A stretch of 64,000 nt of DNA from an uncultured Eisenbergiella sp. (lineage in GTDB: Bacteria; Bacillota; Clostridia; Lachnospirales; Lachnospiraceae), in the NCBI GenBank assembly GCA_947627215.1, contig CANQVD010000013.1:1-64000 (forward strand), read 5' to 3'. The notes beneath the pieces were generated by a model. It made no database searches. It saw only the letters and a program-made list of their open reading frames with translations, and was not told where the DNA came from. The translations under genes were made by a program, and so were the position numbers. Positions within the stretch are counted from its first letter, which is position 1. Every line of letters starts with the position of its first letter. Positions 38,055 to 47,751 of the stretch are shown in pieces.

Positions 38055-38083
38055 ACCGTTTCCCGCAGAAGGGAAACGGTTTT
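38055..38083. terminator. bidirectional terminator between lysC and the minus-strand genes
   Basis: ACCGTTTCCC and GGGAAACGGT form a perfect 10-bp stem with a 6-nt loop. TTTT follows on the + strand and CTTTTTTT on the minus strand. Confidence 0.9.
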
Positions 38084-38131
38084 CACGTTGGGGCGCTCTG
38101 CTGCCGCCCGGTCCCGCGGCCCTGCCGGCGA

Positions 38132-39658
38132 TCATCCGGCGGATCCCGCGGCGTCCTTTCGGGAAGCCGCCTGCCCGGCGAGGATTCCCAGACCGATCCA
38201 TAAAAACGGCGCGGTGACGACAAGTCCCAGATTGAAGAAGTCTTGGATCAGATAACAGGCGATGCCCGCGCCGAGCGCTGCCAGAACGTCATTTTCCCGG
38301 CTCCTGATCCAGCCGGCGGCGCCTTTTCCCAGGAGGAGCAGGACGCAGCCGAGGCCGGGAATGCCGGTCTCCAGCAGCCAGCCGAGATAAACGTTATGGG
38401 CGTTGTATACCGTGGTCACGCGCTCCATGGCCTCGTTCACCTTCCGGATGTCCAGAAACAGCCATGCGCCCGAGGCCGGCCCGTTTCCCAGAATGGGATG
38501 CTGTCTGACGTACGGCAGGGCCTTCATCCAGATCTCCATGCGATCATGTCCGAAGGAGGGCTCGATTTGCCCGTGAAGCATCCGGGATGCCTCATAAAGG
38601 AATCCGCTGTCGCCCGGCCAGAAGTAGACGGCGGTCACGCCCAGAAGAAGGGCCGCTGCGCAGACGGCGGCGGCATACTTCGCCGCTCGTTTGTTTCGGA
38701 TCACCACAGGGGGCACGACGATCAGACACCCGAGCAGCCCCACCTTCGCGGCGTCCACGTCGACGGCGTACAGAATATACAGCGACAGGAGCGCGGGCAG
38801 GAGCAGAAGCAGGTTCCGCTTTGCCGGAGGGATCCCGCGAAGGATCCCGGACAGGCTGCGCGGGGCCGGACGCCGGCTGCCCGATGCCGGATGCGCGCCG
38901 CCCGATGCGGTTCCCGGGACTGCGCCCCGTGCGTCTGGCCGCTTCGTGCGCCCGTTTGTTTCTGCCGCCGTCGCCGCACGCAGGGCATAGACGGTGAGAA
39001 CGGGGACGGCGAAGCAGAGAAACGCGGCCAGACAGTCGATATTTCCCATCGTTCCGAGAAAAGCGCCCGCATATTCCTTGTATTTATTATAATAGCTCAT
39101 GCCCTCCGGATACAGGGTCAGGGGATTGCGGCCCGTCAGTTGGACCGCGGACAGCACGCCGCCCAGGAATACGGAAATGCCGAGCGCCCGGATGTGTTTT
39201 CCGGTCAGACGCCCGAACAGCGATACGCCGAGAAACGCAGCCGCATAGGATACCGTAAAAAGGACACTGTTGGTATTGGATGCGTGGATCAGCAGAAAGC
39301 TTTCCCGGGTGTGCTCCGACAGGAGCGCCGATGCGATGCAGATGCCCGTCAGAATGACCGCCGTCCACTGGGCCGGGCCGAACCGGACGGAAAACGGTAT
39401 ATGCCTGATCCTGCACCGGATCAGATATCCGATGAGGGCCGCCGCCCACAGCGCCGTCAGCGCGATCCAGGTCCAGGCCTTCGCCTCGACGAGATTCCCG
39501 TAGCCGTAATCGCCCGTGCCGACGATCAGAGGGAAAATGCCGAGAACGGCCAGAAGATACAGATCCGTGATCCTTTCGCAGACCTCCGGCGGGGAGGCCA
39601 GCTCAAAACGTCTTTTTAAGGTTTTGCCCTTCGCATATTTGTTCCCTTTTTTGGACAT
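38132..39658 (-). CDS. O-antigen ligase/polymerase-like membrane protein
   Basis: Membrane protein of 508 residues with about ten hydrophobic segments and a large hydrophilic loop. It carries the Wzy/WaaL-type signature near the C terminus (HPILGNGP, then YNAHNVYLGWLLETGIPGL). Such proteins polymerise or ligate surface polysaccharide repeat units. AAGGA precedes the chosen ATG at 39658; an upstream extension of 60 residues would overlap the previous gene further and is rejected. A low-complexity basic insert (about 225-265) lies in a loop. It overlaps the preceding glycosyltransferase gene by 56 bases. Confidence 0.85.
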   Translation of the reverse strand: MSKKGNKYAKGKTLKRRFELASPPEVCERITDLYLLAVLGIFPLIVGTGDYGYGNLVEAKAWTWIALTALWAAALIGYLIRCRIRHIPFSVRFGPAQWTAVILTGICIASALLSEHTRESFLLIHASNTNSVLFTVSYAAAFLGVSLFGRLTGKHIRALGISVFLGGVLSAVQLTGRNPLTLYPEGMSYYNKYKEYAGAFLGTMGNIDCLAAFLCFAVPVLTVYALRAATAAETNGRTKRPDARGAVPGTASGGAHPASGSRRPAPRSLSGILRGIPPAKRNLLLLLPALLSLYILYAVDVDAAKVGLLGCLIVVPPVVIRNKRAAKYAAAVCAAALLLGVTAVYFWPGDSGFLYEASRMLHGQIEPSFGHDRMEIWMKALPYVRQHPILGNGPASGAWLFLDIRKVNEAMERVTTVYNAHNVYLGWLLETGIPGLGCVLLLLGKGAAGWIRSRENDVLAALGAGIACYLIQDFFNLGLVVTAPFLWIGLGILAGQAASRKDAAGSAG

Positions 39659-40412
39659 TCCTTTTTCCTTCCTTGCCGCATGCTTTTTGCCCCACGGCTT
39701 CCTGGAGCGCCAGCAGCGGGAGGACCAGCGACTGGCAGACCCGGACGATGCGCCAGGGCTCCTGCAGGAACCGCCAGGCCCATTCCAGATCGAGCCTCTG
39801 CCAGGAAACGGGCGCGCGCTTAAGATCCCCGGCGGCAATATCGATCCAGCCGCCGCAGCCGCAGGCGAGATTCGCTCCCGTCAGGCGTCCGTACTGCGAC
39901 ATCCACAGCTCCTGCCTGGGCGAACCGAGGCAGACGAGGAGCAGGTCGGGGGAGGCCTGCGCGATCTGTAAGGCCATGCCCTCCGGGTCCCCGAAGTATC
40001 CGTGGTGCGTGCCGCATACCGTCAGGCCGGGATACCGCGTCTGAAGGCTTCGGCCGGCCCGCTCCGCCGTGCCGGGCTTCCCGCCCAGAATGTATACGCG
40101 GGAGCCGTCAAGCCGCGCCAGAAGCGCCTCCAGCAGATCGATGCAGGTCACGCGCCGCGACAGCGGCGCTTTTAAAATGCGGGCCGCGTAAATGACGCCG
40201 CAGCCGTCCGCCAGCGACAGGTCCGCGCCGTTGACGGCGTCCCGGTAGACGGCGTCCCGGCGGGCCATGCGCAGCAGATTGGCGTTGGTGCCCGCACAGT
40301 AGTGATACGGACCGCGGGAAAGCATATCTGCGGCCCTTGCGGCCGCCTCTTCCAGCGAAACATCATCAAACTGCACCCCGAAAATGTCGGGGCGGTTCCC
40401 GCGACTTTCCAT
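39603..40412 (-). CDS. WecG/TagA/CpsF family glycosyltransferase
   Basis: Glycosyltransferase of 269 residues that adds N-acetylmannosaminuronate-like sugars to lipid-linked intermediates. It shows the family landmarks FGVQFDDVSLEEA, TNANLL, LADGCGVIYAAR, the GGKPGTAERA glycine loop and LVCLGSPRQELW. I take ATG 40412 with GGAGA 8 bases upstream; ATG codons at 40442 and above are possible. Paired with the polymerase-like gene it suggests teichoic-acid-like or capsule synthesis. Confidence 0.88.
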   Translation of the reverse strand: MESRGNRPDIFGVQFDDVSLEEAAARAADMLSRGPYHYCAGTNANLLRMARRDAVYRDAVNGADLSLADGCGVIYAARILKAPLSRRVTCIDLLEALLARLDGSRVYILGGKPGTAERAGRSLQTRYPGLTVCGTHHGYFGDPEGMALQIAQASPDLLLVCLGSPRQELWMSQYGRLTGANLACGCGGWIDIAAGDLKRAPVSWQRLDLEWAWRFLQEPWRIVRVCQSLVLPLLALQEAVGQKACGKEGKRNVQKREQICEGQNLKKTF

Positions 40413-40467
40413 TCCTCCGTCTCCGATCCGTTGTTTTTGCATCAGGCCGAGCAAAAGCTCTGCGGAT

Positions 40468-40496
40468 ATGATAGCATGTTTTTTGCGGCCCATCAA
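40468..40496 (-). promoter_or_regulatory. promoter of the surface-polysaccharide pair
   Basis: Minus-strand TTGATG (40491-40496), a 17-base spacer and TGC-TATCAT (40468-40473), about 56 bases before the ATG. Confidence 0.65.
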
Positions 40497-40985
40497 TGAA
40501 AAACCGGACAAAATTTTCATTTACATCAATATGTGCCGCCCTCCGCGGAAGCGGGGAAGGACGGAAATACGGCTTTCTCCATACTATACACTAAATGCGG
40601 ATATACAGATCACCCAAAAATCAGCGAAAAGATATGTGCAGCGCTCACAAATATTTCCCGCCGATCTTGCAAAATGCTTTTTTTGATGATATTCTGTTCC
40701 TGAGCATAAATTTCCGAAAAATCCGTAAAGAATCCGAATCAGGAACGTCTTCTCTTTTCTTGCTGTTTTCAGAACTCTATGCTTCAATCCACGTTACAGT
40801 TTGATCTTGCCGGAGCCGCCGAAACAGGAAGGAATGAGAGCGGATCATTTTCAGGAAGGGGCTGTTTTTCTTTTGACAGGCCGGAGGGCGAAGCCCGCCG
40901 AAGGACCGTGATCGCAGAAGGACGGCACTCCCCGGGAAAATGTGTCCGCCGGGGGCGGCTTTGCACAGGCAGAAAGGAGCCGCCT
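40497..40985. other. AT-rich intergenic region
   Basis: About 490 bases without a gene I can support. It is AT-richer than its surroundings up to about 40800. GTTCCTGA (40696-40703) and TCAGGAAC (40739-40746) can pair. No clear promoter for the following gene is seen. Confidence 0.5.
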
Positions 40986-41966
40986 ATGCGGGAAAAGGGA
41001 AACGAAATTGCGGCCCCGGACCGGGACGCTGCCGCGGACGGAGCGAAAACCGTCCGCAATTACAAGGACACGGTATTCCGGATGCTCTTTCAGGAGAAAA
41101 AGAATCTCCTGGAGCTGTATAATGCCCTGAACGGGACGAGCTATGCGGACGAGTCAGCGCTGGAGGTCTGTACGCTGGAGAACGCGCTTTACATGAACGT
41201 GAAGAATGACGTGTCGCTGCTGTTCGACGGAGAGCTGTGCCTGTATGAGCACCAGTCGTCTGTCAATCCGAATCTCCCGCTGCGGGACCTGGGCTATGTG
41301 ACACGTCAACTGGAACGGTATACGAAGGACAGGTCTCTGTACGGCCGCGGGCTGGTAAAGGTTCCGGAGCCGCGGTTCGTGGTATTTTACAACGGCGTGG
41401 AAGAAATGCCGGAGGAGAGCGAGATGAGGCTGTCGGATGCATACCTGAAAAGAACAGGGCACCCGGAACTGGAACTGAAGGTAAGGATCATAAATATCAA
41501 CTACGGGAAAAACCGCGGGCTGATGGAAAAATGCCGGACGCTGGAGGGCTACAGCATATTGGTGTCAAAGATCCGCGCCTACGCGAAGAGGATGACAGGG
41601 GATCAGGCGGTGGATCTGGCGGTGACGGAGTGCATCCGGGAGAACATCCTCGCGGAGTTTTTGAGCAGACAGAGAGCGGAGGTAAAGGCGATGTCGTTGC
41701 TGGAATATGATGAGGAGCGGGAGAGAAAGCTTTTACAGAAGGCATATATTGAGGAAGGAATAGAGATCGGCGAAAGGGCCGGACGGGAGGCGGGAAGGAC
41801 GGAAGGAAGGGCAGAAGGAAGAGCAGAGGGAAGAAAAGAAGGAATACTGCTCGCGCTGACCGATCTGGTCCGGAAAGGGCTGCTCTCCCTGCGGGACGCG
41901 GCCGGACAGGCGGGGATGAATGAAGAGGAATTTGCTGAACGGATGCGATTTGAAAGGAATCATTAA
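40986..41966 (+). CDS. Rpn family PD-(D/E)XK nuclease-like protein
   Basis: A 326-residue protein of the recombination-promoting nuclease/transposase-31 group. The nuclease core is near residues 30-130, with NDVSLLFDGELCLYEHQS giving the D-ExQ variant of the PD-(D/E)XK site. The C terminus has Glu/Arg/Gly-rich repeats (EGRAEGRAEGRKEG, about 260-285) typical of the family and prone to slippage. AAAGGAG lies 6 bases before the ATG. No inverted repeats or target duplication surround it, so it is a solitary accessory gene rather than a visible insertion sequence. Confidence 0.85.
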   Translation: MREKGNEIAAPDRDAAADGAKTVRNYKDTVFRMLFQEKKNLLELYNALNGTSYADESALEVCTLENALYMNVKNDVSLLFDGELCLYEHQSSVNPNLPLRDLGYVTRQLERYTKDRSLYGRGLVKVPEPRFVVFYNGVEEMPEESEMRLSDAYLKRTGHPELELKVRIININYGKNRGLMEKCRTLEGYSILVSKIRAYAKRMTGDQAVDLAVTECIRENILAEFLSRQRAEVKAMSLLEYDEERERKLLQKAYIEEGIEIGERAGREAGRTEGRAEGRAEGRKEGILLALTDLVRKGLLSLRDAAGQAGMNEEEFAERMRFERNH

Positions 41967-42207
41967 GTAAGCACAGGATCAGTAAAAAAGAACATTTTAT
42001 CCAATAAAAAATTCCTTGATGCCATCCGGAAATCGTTCCGCACCCTGTGATTGACGATTAACAACAAAATTTATATTTCAGAAACCGTACAAAGCTGCGC
42101 TTTCCGTCAACTGACGCAATCGCCGTGCCGAAAAGGGCCGGCTTTTATGCCGTTTTCACGGCCTGGAAATAACCTAAAATTTATTTTAACAGGACGAAAT
42201 TTACATA

Positions 42208-42236
42208 TTGATTTATTTGCACAAATCCGTTATAAT
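42208..42236 (+). promoter_or_regulatory. promoter of the surface adhesin gene
   Basis: TTGATT (42208-42213), 17 bases, TATAAT (42231-42236), in an AT-rich stretch. A second TATACT at 42252 is possible. The rest of the 338-base gap after the Rpn-like gene holds no gene. Confidence 0.7.
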
Positions 42237-42304
42237 CAGGATGATATGGTATATACTGTGCAAAATAAAGAAAGAACAGGGAGAAGAAAACAGGAGGCAT
42301 TGCC

Positions 42305-44866
42305 ATGAGAAAGTTCAAATCTGCATTTCGCCGCGCCTGCGTGGTGGTTACGGCATTTGTTTTGGCCTTTTCGCTTCTTTCGCCCTCGGTCCCATCGGTT
42401 GTATATGCGGACGGAGCGACCGGACAGACAGCGGAAGCGGATGAAGGACAGGGGAAGGATCCGGCCGGAGAGAATGAGAAGGCTCCGGGTGTTCCGGGTA
42501 CTTCGTCCACAGAGGAGAAGACCGATCCGCCGACAGGGGGAGACGGCGGTCAGACCGTCGGGCTATTGGACGATCCTTCGGAGGAACCGGGGGACGAACC
42601 GTCCGCGGATTCGGCGAACGGTTCTCCGACAGGGAAAGAAAACAGTCTGTCCGGTGAACGGCAGGGTGCTCCTTCGACAGGGGAAGGAAACGGTCTGCCT
42701 GATGGAGAGAAGAGTACTCCTCCCACAGAGGAGAATACCGATCCGTCTGATGAAGAGCAGGACAATCTTCCGGCAGAGGGAGAGGGCGATCCTGTGATAA
42801 ATGGAGAGGACGATTCATCCGACGGGACGGAGAACGATATGCCGACGGAGGGAGATGAGCAGACCGGCGATCCCTCAGCGGACGGCAGTACGGATGACGG
42901 CGCGTCCGGGGATACGGTCATTTCGTGGAGCGGTTCGGTGGACGCTTCCGGTGAGTTGTTGGTCAAAGCTGTCGCGGAGTCGGAGGAAGGCGGAGAAGCG
43001 GACGGTGAAGACAGGGCATGGCAATTCACGGTGACGCTGAGCGATACGACCGTCAACGGCGATCGCGGCGACATGACGTTCATCAACGGCGTCGCTGTAT
43101 TTGCGCTGAAGGCCGGCGGGAGCATGCTCGCGAGCGGTCTTCCGGCGGGCATCTCCTATAAGGTGGAGAAGAAGGAAGTGCAGGCCGATGAACCGGAGAA
43201 CGGGGAAGAGCCCAAGGGTAAAACCATGGAACTTCCGGTTGGTACAAAGAGAATAGGCGGGGAACCTTCTCCTATCGCAGTGGGTAATACAGGAACTTTA
43301 ACTGTCAAGAAAGAGGTTTGGTCCACGCAAGCAACACGAGAGGGCCAAAGCTGGGAATTTACGGTGACATTAAGTGATAAAACTTTTAACAGCACGAACA
43401 TGGGTCAACCAGAAGAACAGATGGTTTTTAAAAACGGTGTGGCAACATTTTCCTTAATGAATGGCAAATATAGGATAGCGGAAGAATTACCGCTAGGGAT
43501 TACCTATACTGTGGAGGAGACAGGGGCGAATACGAATGGCTTCATGACATGGACTAAGAAACAGAACGCGACGGGAACAATTTCTGAGAATACTCCAGAC
43601 GTTGAGTTTGTCAACAGCACGTCTTCCGGCAATCTGGTTGTCACAAAGAAGGTCACCGGCAACGGCGGTGATACTGGTAGAGAGTGGAATTTTACAGTGC
43701 ATTTAGATTGGACGCCTGAAAAAACGGGGGAGGACGAGGTTTTTACGGGTATATTACCAGATTCAGGTGTCCTCACTTCGTATGGCGATATGCAATTTAA
43801 GAACGGAACTGCTACATTTAAATTGAAGCATGGTGAGAGCAAGGTCGCTCTCGGTTTGCCGGCAGGTGCCACATACACAGTGACGGAGGAAAGCGCGGAA
43901 GGCTATTCGACATCCTGGACGGGTAATGTTGGCACAATAAAGCAGGGTGAAACAACGACGGTGGATTGTGTCAATACAAGAATTACCGGCGGCCTGGTGG
44001 TCACTAAGTTGGTGCAGGGAGGCGCGGCAGACAAAACAAAAGATTGGCATTTCACCGTGGAGCTGAGCGATAAGAGCATAAATGGCAAATATGGTGAAAT
44101 GGATTTTACAGATGGCGTCGCGGAGTTCTCGATCAAGCATTACGGGAGCATGACCGCTGAGGGCCTGCCGTCGGGAATCGGTTATGAAGTGACCGAGGAA
44201 GAGGCGAATCAGGACGGTTATAAGACGACATCAGAGGGAGAAACCGGGACAATCCCGGAGAACCGTACGGTGGAGGCGCATTTCACAAACGAAAAGAATC
44301 CGCCTCCGGAACCGGAAACCGAACCGGAAACCACACCCGAAACCACTCCCCCGCCGAAAAAGCCGCAGACCGGCACCCTGACCGTGCTGAAAGCGGTGGA
44401 GGGCGAAGGGTATAACGGAGAGCTGTTCAGCTTCGCGGTGAAGCTGACCGACAGCAGTATCAACGGAACCTTCGGCGGCATGACCTTTGCGGGCGGCGAA
44501 GCCACCTTCCAGCTCGGAAACGGCGGCAGCATCAGCGCGGACGGCCTGCCGGAGGGCGTGGGCTTTGCGGTCGTGGAAGTGGAGGCTAATCAGAACGGAT
44601 ATGTGACCTATACTTCCGGGGACAGCGGCGTGATCACCGCGGGAACCGTCAGCGCGGCGGCGTTTGTGAACCGGAAAGAGGAGACCAGCGAGGAAGACGG
44701 GAACGGCGGAAATCTGGGCGACCGGAATGACGGCAACCTGGGCGATCGGAGAAACCTGGGAGCCAGGACGGGAGACGAAAGCCATGCGGAGGTGTGGCTC
44801 GTGCTTCTGGCAGCGGCTGCAGTGGCCGCGGCGGGCGTCCTGCTCTGCAGGCGGAAGAAGCAGTAA
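42305..44866 (+). CDS. cell-wall-anchored repeat adhesin with sortase-type signal
   Basis: An 853-residue surface protein. It starts with a signal peptide (about 1-36) and an acidic Glu/Asp/Pro/Ser/Gly-rich stretch of about 170 residues. Five modules of about 90-115 residues follow, each with pattern LxVxKxV...W.FTVxLSD...F..G.A.F.L..G...A.GLP.G..Y.V.E; they resemble the DUF5979-like Ig-fold repeats of clostridial adhesins. Before the last module lies a PETEPETTPETTPPPKK linker. The end is an ARTGDE sorting motif, a 21-residue hydrophobic span and RRKKQ. Modules two to four (about 43250-44140) use AT-richer codons than the rest. A binding partner cannot be named. Confidence 0.85.
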   Translation: MRKFKSAFRRACVVVTAFVLAFSLLSPSVPSVVYADGATGQTAEADEGQGKDPAGENEKAPGVPGTSSTEEKTDPPTGGDGGQTVGLLDDPSEEPGDEPSADSANGSPTGKENSLSGERQGAPSTGEGNGLPDGEKSTPPTEENTDPSDEEQDNLPAEGEGDPVINGEDDSSDGTENDMPTEGDEQTGDPSADGSTDDGASGDTVISWSGSVDASGELLVKAVAESEEGGEADGEDRAWQFTVTLSDTTVNGDRGDMTFINGVAVFALKAGGSMLASGLPAGISYKVEKKEVQADEPENGEEPKGKTMELPVGTKRIGGEPSPIAVGNTGTLTVKKEVWSTQATREGQSWEFTVTLSDKTFNSTNMGQPEEQMVFKNGVATFSLMNGKYRIAEELPLGITYTVEETGANTNGFMTWTKKQNATGTISENTPDVEFVNSTSSGNLVVTKKVTGNGGDTGREWNFTVHLDWTPEKTGEDEVFTGILPDSGVLTSYGDMQFKNGTATFKLKHGESKVALGLPAGATYTVTEESAEGYSTSWTGNVGTIKQGETTTVDCVNTRITGGLVVTKLVQGGAADKTKDWHFTVELSDKSINGKYGEMDFTDGVAEFSIKHYGSMTAEGLPSGIGYEVTEEEANQDGYKTTSEGETGTIPENRTVEAHFTNEKNPPPEPETEPETTPETTPPPKKPQTGTLTVLKAVEGEGYNGELFSFAVKLTDSSINGTFGGMTFAGGEATFQLGNGGSISADGLPEGVGFAVVEVEANQNGYVTYTSGDSGVITAGTVSAAAFVNRKEETSEEDGNGGNLGDRNDGNLGDRRNLGARTGDESHAEVWLVLLAAAAVAAAGVLLCRRKKQ

Positions 44867-44958
44867 AGGCCGGGAGGGCGCGAAGTGCGGCGCATTTCTC
44901 CGGCGGCGCTTCCCGCGGATAGCGGGACGGCACGGTTGAGAAGGACTGTCTAAACGAA

Positions 44959-45000
44959 AAAAGGCGTATCACCCTTTTGCGGGGCGGTACGCCTTTTCTG
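44959..45000 (+). terminator. terminator of the adhesin gene
   Basis: AAAAGGCGTA (44959-44968) pairs with TACGCCTTTT (44988-44997) with further pairs inside, followed by a T-rich tail. Confidence 0.8.
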
Positions 45001-45081
45001 TCCCTGATCCGAAATCCGATCTGATCTGAAATCCGAAATCTGAAATCTTTAATAATTCTTAAAGACAACGGACAGGATTTG

Positions 45082-45090
45082 TGTTATACT
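45082..45090 (+). promoter_or_regulatory. extended -10 promoter of the ABC operon
   Basis: TGT-TATACT about 60 bases before the ATPase start; the -35 region is poor. Confidence 0.5.
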
Positions 45091-45151
45091 GTCATATCAT
45101 GTGTTGAAAACGGCATTTGGAAAATGCGGTCGCCGTTTGGAAGAGGAGATC

Positions 45152-45955
45152 ATGGACAAGACGGGAAAGCCTGTCATACAGGTGAAGGATCTGTACAAGA
45201 TCTATCGGGTGGGCGATACGAAGGTGCGCGCCCTGAACGGCGTGGATTTCACCATCTACAAAGGGGAATTCTGCTCCATCGTCGGCGCCTCCGGTTCCGG
45301 AAAATCCACGCTCCTGAATATGCTGGCCGGTCTGGAGAAGCCTACGAAGGGCGAGATCGTGATCGCCGGAGAGCACATGGAGAAAAAGACGGAGAATCAG
45401 CTTGTGAAGTTCCGGCGGGAACACATCGGGTTTATTTTCCAGTCCTTCAACCTTATGGCGACGATGAACGCGGTGGAGAACGTGGCGCTGCCGCTGACCT
45501 TTCAGGGCGTGAAAAAAGCGCAGCGCATGAAGAGGGCGGGCGCGCTTCTGGACATGGTGGGGCTGCAGAAGTATAAAAAGCACAGGCCCACGCAGATGTC
45601 CGGCGGACAGCAGCAGCGGGTGGGCGTAGCCCGCGCCCTGGTGGTGGAGCCGGAGATCGTGTTCGCGGACGAGCCCACGGGCAACCTGGATTCCAACACC
45701 TCGGAGGAGGTCATGCGGCTGATGCGGAGGGTGGTCCGGGAGAAAAACCAGACGCTGGTGATGGTGACGCACGACAACTATCTGGCCGGCTTTGCGGACC
45801 GGATTTTCCATATCAGGGACGGAAAAATCGTGAGGATCGAGGATAACACGGGGAGACGGGACGAAGCGGCCGGGGAAGGGCCGCAGGCGCAGGCCTTGCC
45901 GGAGAAAAAAGAGGACGGTGCGCGCGGCGCAGCCGGAAACGGAGGAGCGGACTGA
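45152..45955 (+). CDS. ABC transporter ATP-binding protein, MacB/LolD type
   Basis: ATPase of 267 residues with GASGSGKST, the Q-loop FIFQSFNLM, signature MSGGQQQR, Walker B IVFADEPTGNLD and the switch His in VTHD, all intact. The MacB/LolD branch acts as mechanotransmission or lipoprotein/antimicrobial exporters. AGAGGAGA precedes ATG 45152. The C-terminal tail (about 35 residues) is low-complexity. The next gene begins one base after its stop. Confidence 0.92.
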   Translation: MDKTGKPVIQVKDLYKIYRVGDTKVRALNGVDFTIYKGEFCSIVGASGSGKSTLLNMLAGLEKPTKGEIVIAGEHMEKKTENQLVKFRREHIGFIFQSFNLMATMNAVENVALPLTFQGVKKAQRMKRAGALLDMVGLQKYKKHRPTQMSGGQQQRVGVARALVVEPEIVFADEPTGNLDSNTSEEVMRLMRRVVREKNQTLVMVTHDNYLAGFADRIFHIRDGKIVRIEDNTGRRDEAAGEGPQAQALPEKKEDGARGAAGNGGAD

Positions 45956-45956
45956 A

Positions 45957-47705
45957 ATGAAAAACGGAAATCGATGGGTGAGGAGACTGTTTGCCGTTCT
46001 GGGGACGGCGGCCCTGTCCGGGTGTCTCATGCTGGGCGCCGCGCCGGGGCGCATGACGGCATATGCGGCGGAGGCCGGCGGGCAGCAGACGGAGCCGGGA
46101 TATATTGATGACGAGATGCGGGCCGAGGCCGATGAGGACATGCTCAACTACATGAGGACGCTGACCCGCAGCAACAATCTGGAGCAGTATATTCTGGACG
46201 AACTGGACAGCATTCTCTACAGGGGCATTTACTATATCGCGGAATCCGAGACCATGACCGAGGCGGAAATGTGGGCCTGGGTAGAGCGCGTGAAGGGAGA
46301 GATGGACGCGGCCGTCGCCGATAAGGGGACGGTGACGACGACCACGGAGTTCCTCACGGTGGCGGACAACTGGGAAACGCCGACGGTGGCCTACAACCAG
46401 AGCGTGAACATCGTCCTGCCTCTCATCAATCTGGGCGAGGAATGGCTGACCGACATCCTGGTGGAGCCGGAGGTTTCCAACGATGTCAACGAGTGGCCTT
46501 TCCAACTGGAAAATACCGGCTATACCCGGAACTTCAGCGAGATACCGGGCTGTGCCACGAAGCTTTACGACGAGGCGCTGTTCAACCGCCGGGAGGTGAC
46601 CTATACCTTTACCGCCAGAGAGGACGTGCTGACGGGCTATTATCCGCTGAAATTCAGGGTCTGGTACAGCAGGGACGGCATCCGCTGCGAGGAACCGGCG
46701 GAGGTGACGGTCTATGTGAGCTGTCAGGGCAAGCCGGGCAGCGGGCGGATCGGCATGAGCGAGGAGACCAACGTTTCCCAGCCCAGGATCATCGTCACCG
46801 GCTTTGAGACGGACCCCGCGGACGTCTACGCGGGCGATACCTTCCTGCTCACGATCCATGTGCAGAACACGTCGCCGGATACGGCGGTCAGCAATGTGCT
46901 CTTCGACCTGCAGGCCGTGGAAGGCGGCACGGAGGGGACGAACGGCGTCACCAACAGCTACGCGGCATTCCTTCCCACGTCCGGCTCCAGCTCCATCTAT
47001 GTGGAGAGGATGGCGGCAGGGAGCACCCATGACCTGCAGATCGAAATGCAGGCGAAGGCCGACCTTTCCCAGAAGCCCTATGTGGTGACGGTGAGCATGA
47101 AATACGATACGGATCTGAAAGCGGACCTGACCGACGAGGCGAAGGTGTCTATCCCCGTCCTGCAGGAGTCGAAGTTCGATTCCAGCACGCCGGAGATCTA
47201 TCCCGCCAATATCATGGTGGGGGAGCAGGCCAACGTCATGTTCCAGATCTATAATACGGGCAAGACCACGCTGTACAATGTGCAGGTGAAGTTTGAGGCC
47301 GACAGCCTGGAGGGCGGCGATACCTTCATCGGCAACCTGCAGCCGGGTGCCACCGGCAATGTGGACGCCATGGTGACCGGCATCGCGGGGACCGCGGACG
47401 ACGGCACGGTGAAGGCGGTGATCATTTATGAGGATGACGCGGGCAAGCAGACCAGGACGGAAAAGGAAATCAACATATTCGTAAACGAGATGATGATGGA
47501 CGAGGGGATGGTGCAGTTCCCGGAGGATGATTATATGGAAGAGGAGCCGAAGAAGGGGCTCTCCCTTCCGGTCATTCTCGGCATCGTGGGGGGCGCCGCG
47601 GTCCTTGTGGCCGTTCTCATCGCCGTCATTGTGAAGCTGCGCAAGAAGAAAAAGGCGGCGAAGCAGTTGGCGGAGGATCTGCTGGATCTGGATAAAAACG
47701 AGTGA
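45957..47705 (+). CDS. membrane-anchored CARDB-like extracellular protein of the ABC operon
   Basis: A 582-residue exported protein with a signal peptide (about 1-34), an N-terminal helical acidic region, several Ig-like beta domains of CARDB/NEW3 type (about 110-520; for example FLLTIHVQNTSPDTAVSNV and NVMFQIYNTGKTTLYNVQV), a C-terminal membrane span (about 540-562) and a Lys-rich cytoplasmic tail. It lies between the ATPase and the permease, the place where MacA-like adaptors occur in Gram-negative systems, so an adaptor or substrate-capture role is my inference. It has no HlyD/MacA fold. Confidence 0.75.
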   Translation: MKNGNRWVRRLFAVLGTAALSGCLMLGAAPGRMTAYAAEAGGQQTEPGYIDDEMRAEADEDMLNYMRTLTRSNNLEQYILDELDSILYRGIYYIAESETMTEAEMWAWVERVKGEMDAAVADKGTVTTTTEFLTVADNWETPTVAYNQSVNIVLPLINLGEEWLTDILVEPEVSNDVNEWPFQLENTGYTRNFSEIPGCATKLYDEALFNRREVTYTFTAREDVLTGYYPLKFRVWYSRDGIRCEEPAEVTVYVSCQGKPGSGRIGMSEETNVSQPRIIVTGFETDPADVYAGDTFLLTIHVQNTSPDTAVSNVLFDLQAVEGGTEGTNGVTNSYAAFLPTSGSSSIYVERMAAGSTHDLQIEMQAKADLSQKPYVVTVSMKYDTDLKADLTDEAKVSIPVLQESKFDSSTPEIYPANIMVGEQANVMFQIYNTGKTTLYNVQVKFEADSLEGGDTFIGNLQPGATGNVDAMVTGIAGTADDGTVKAVIIYEDDAGKQTRTEKEINIFVNEMMMDEGMVQFPEDDYMEEEPKKGLSLPVILGIVGGAAVLVAVLIAVIVKLRKKKKAAKQLAEDLLDLDKNE

Positions 47706-47751
47706 GCGCGCCGCGGGGCGCATGGGAACGGGCGGTATTGGAGTAGACGGT

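Noticed and set aside
40780-40795. GCTTCAATCCACG, similar to the end of some CRISPR repeats
   Set aside because: It occurs once, with no regularly spaced copies and no cas gene.
40986-41966. Calling the Rpn-like gene an insertion sequence
   Set aside because: No terminal inverted repeats or target duplications are visible around it.
42051-42308. Open frame of 85 codons before the adhesin gene
   Set aside because: It overlaps the adhesin promoter and start region, has AT-rich random composition and no ribosome-binding site.
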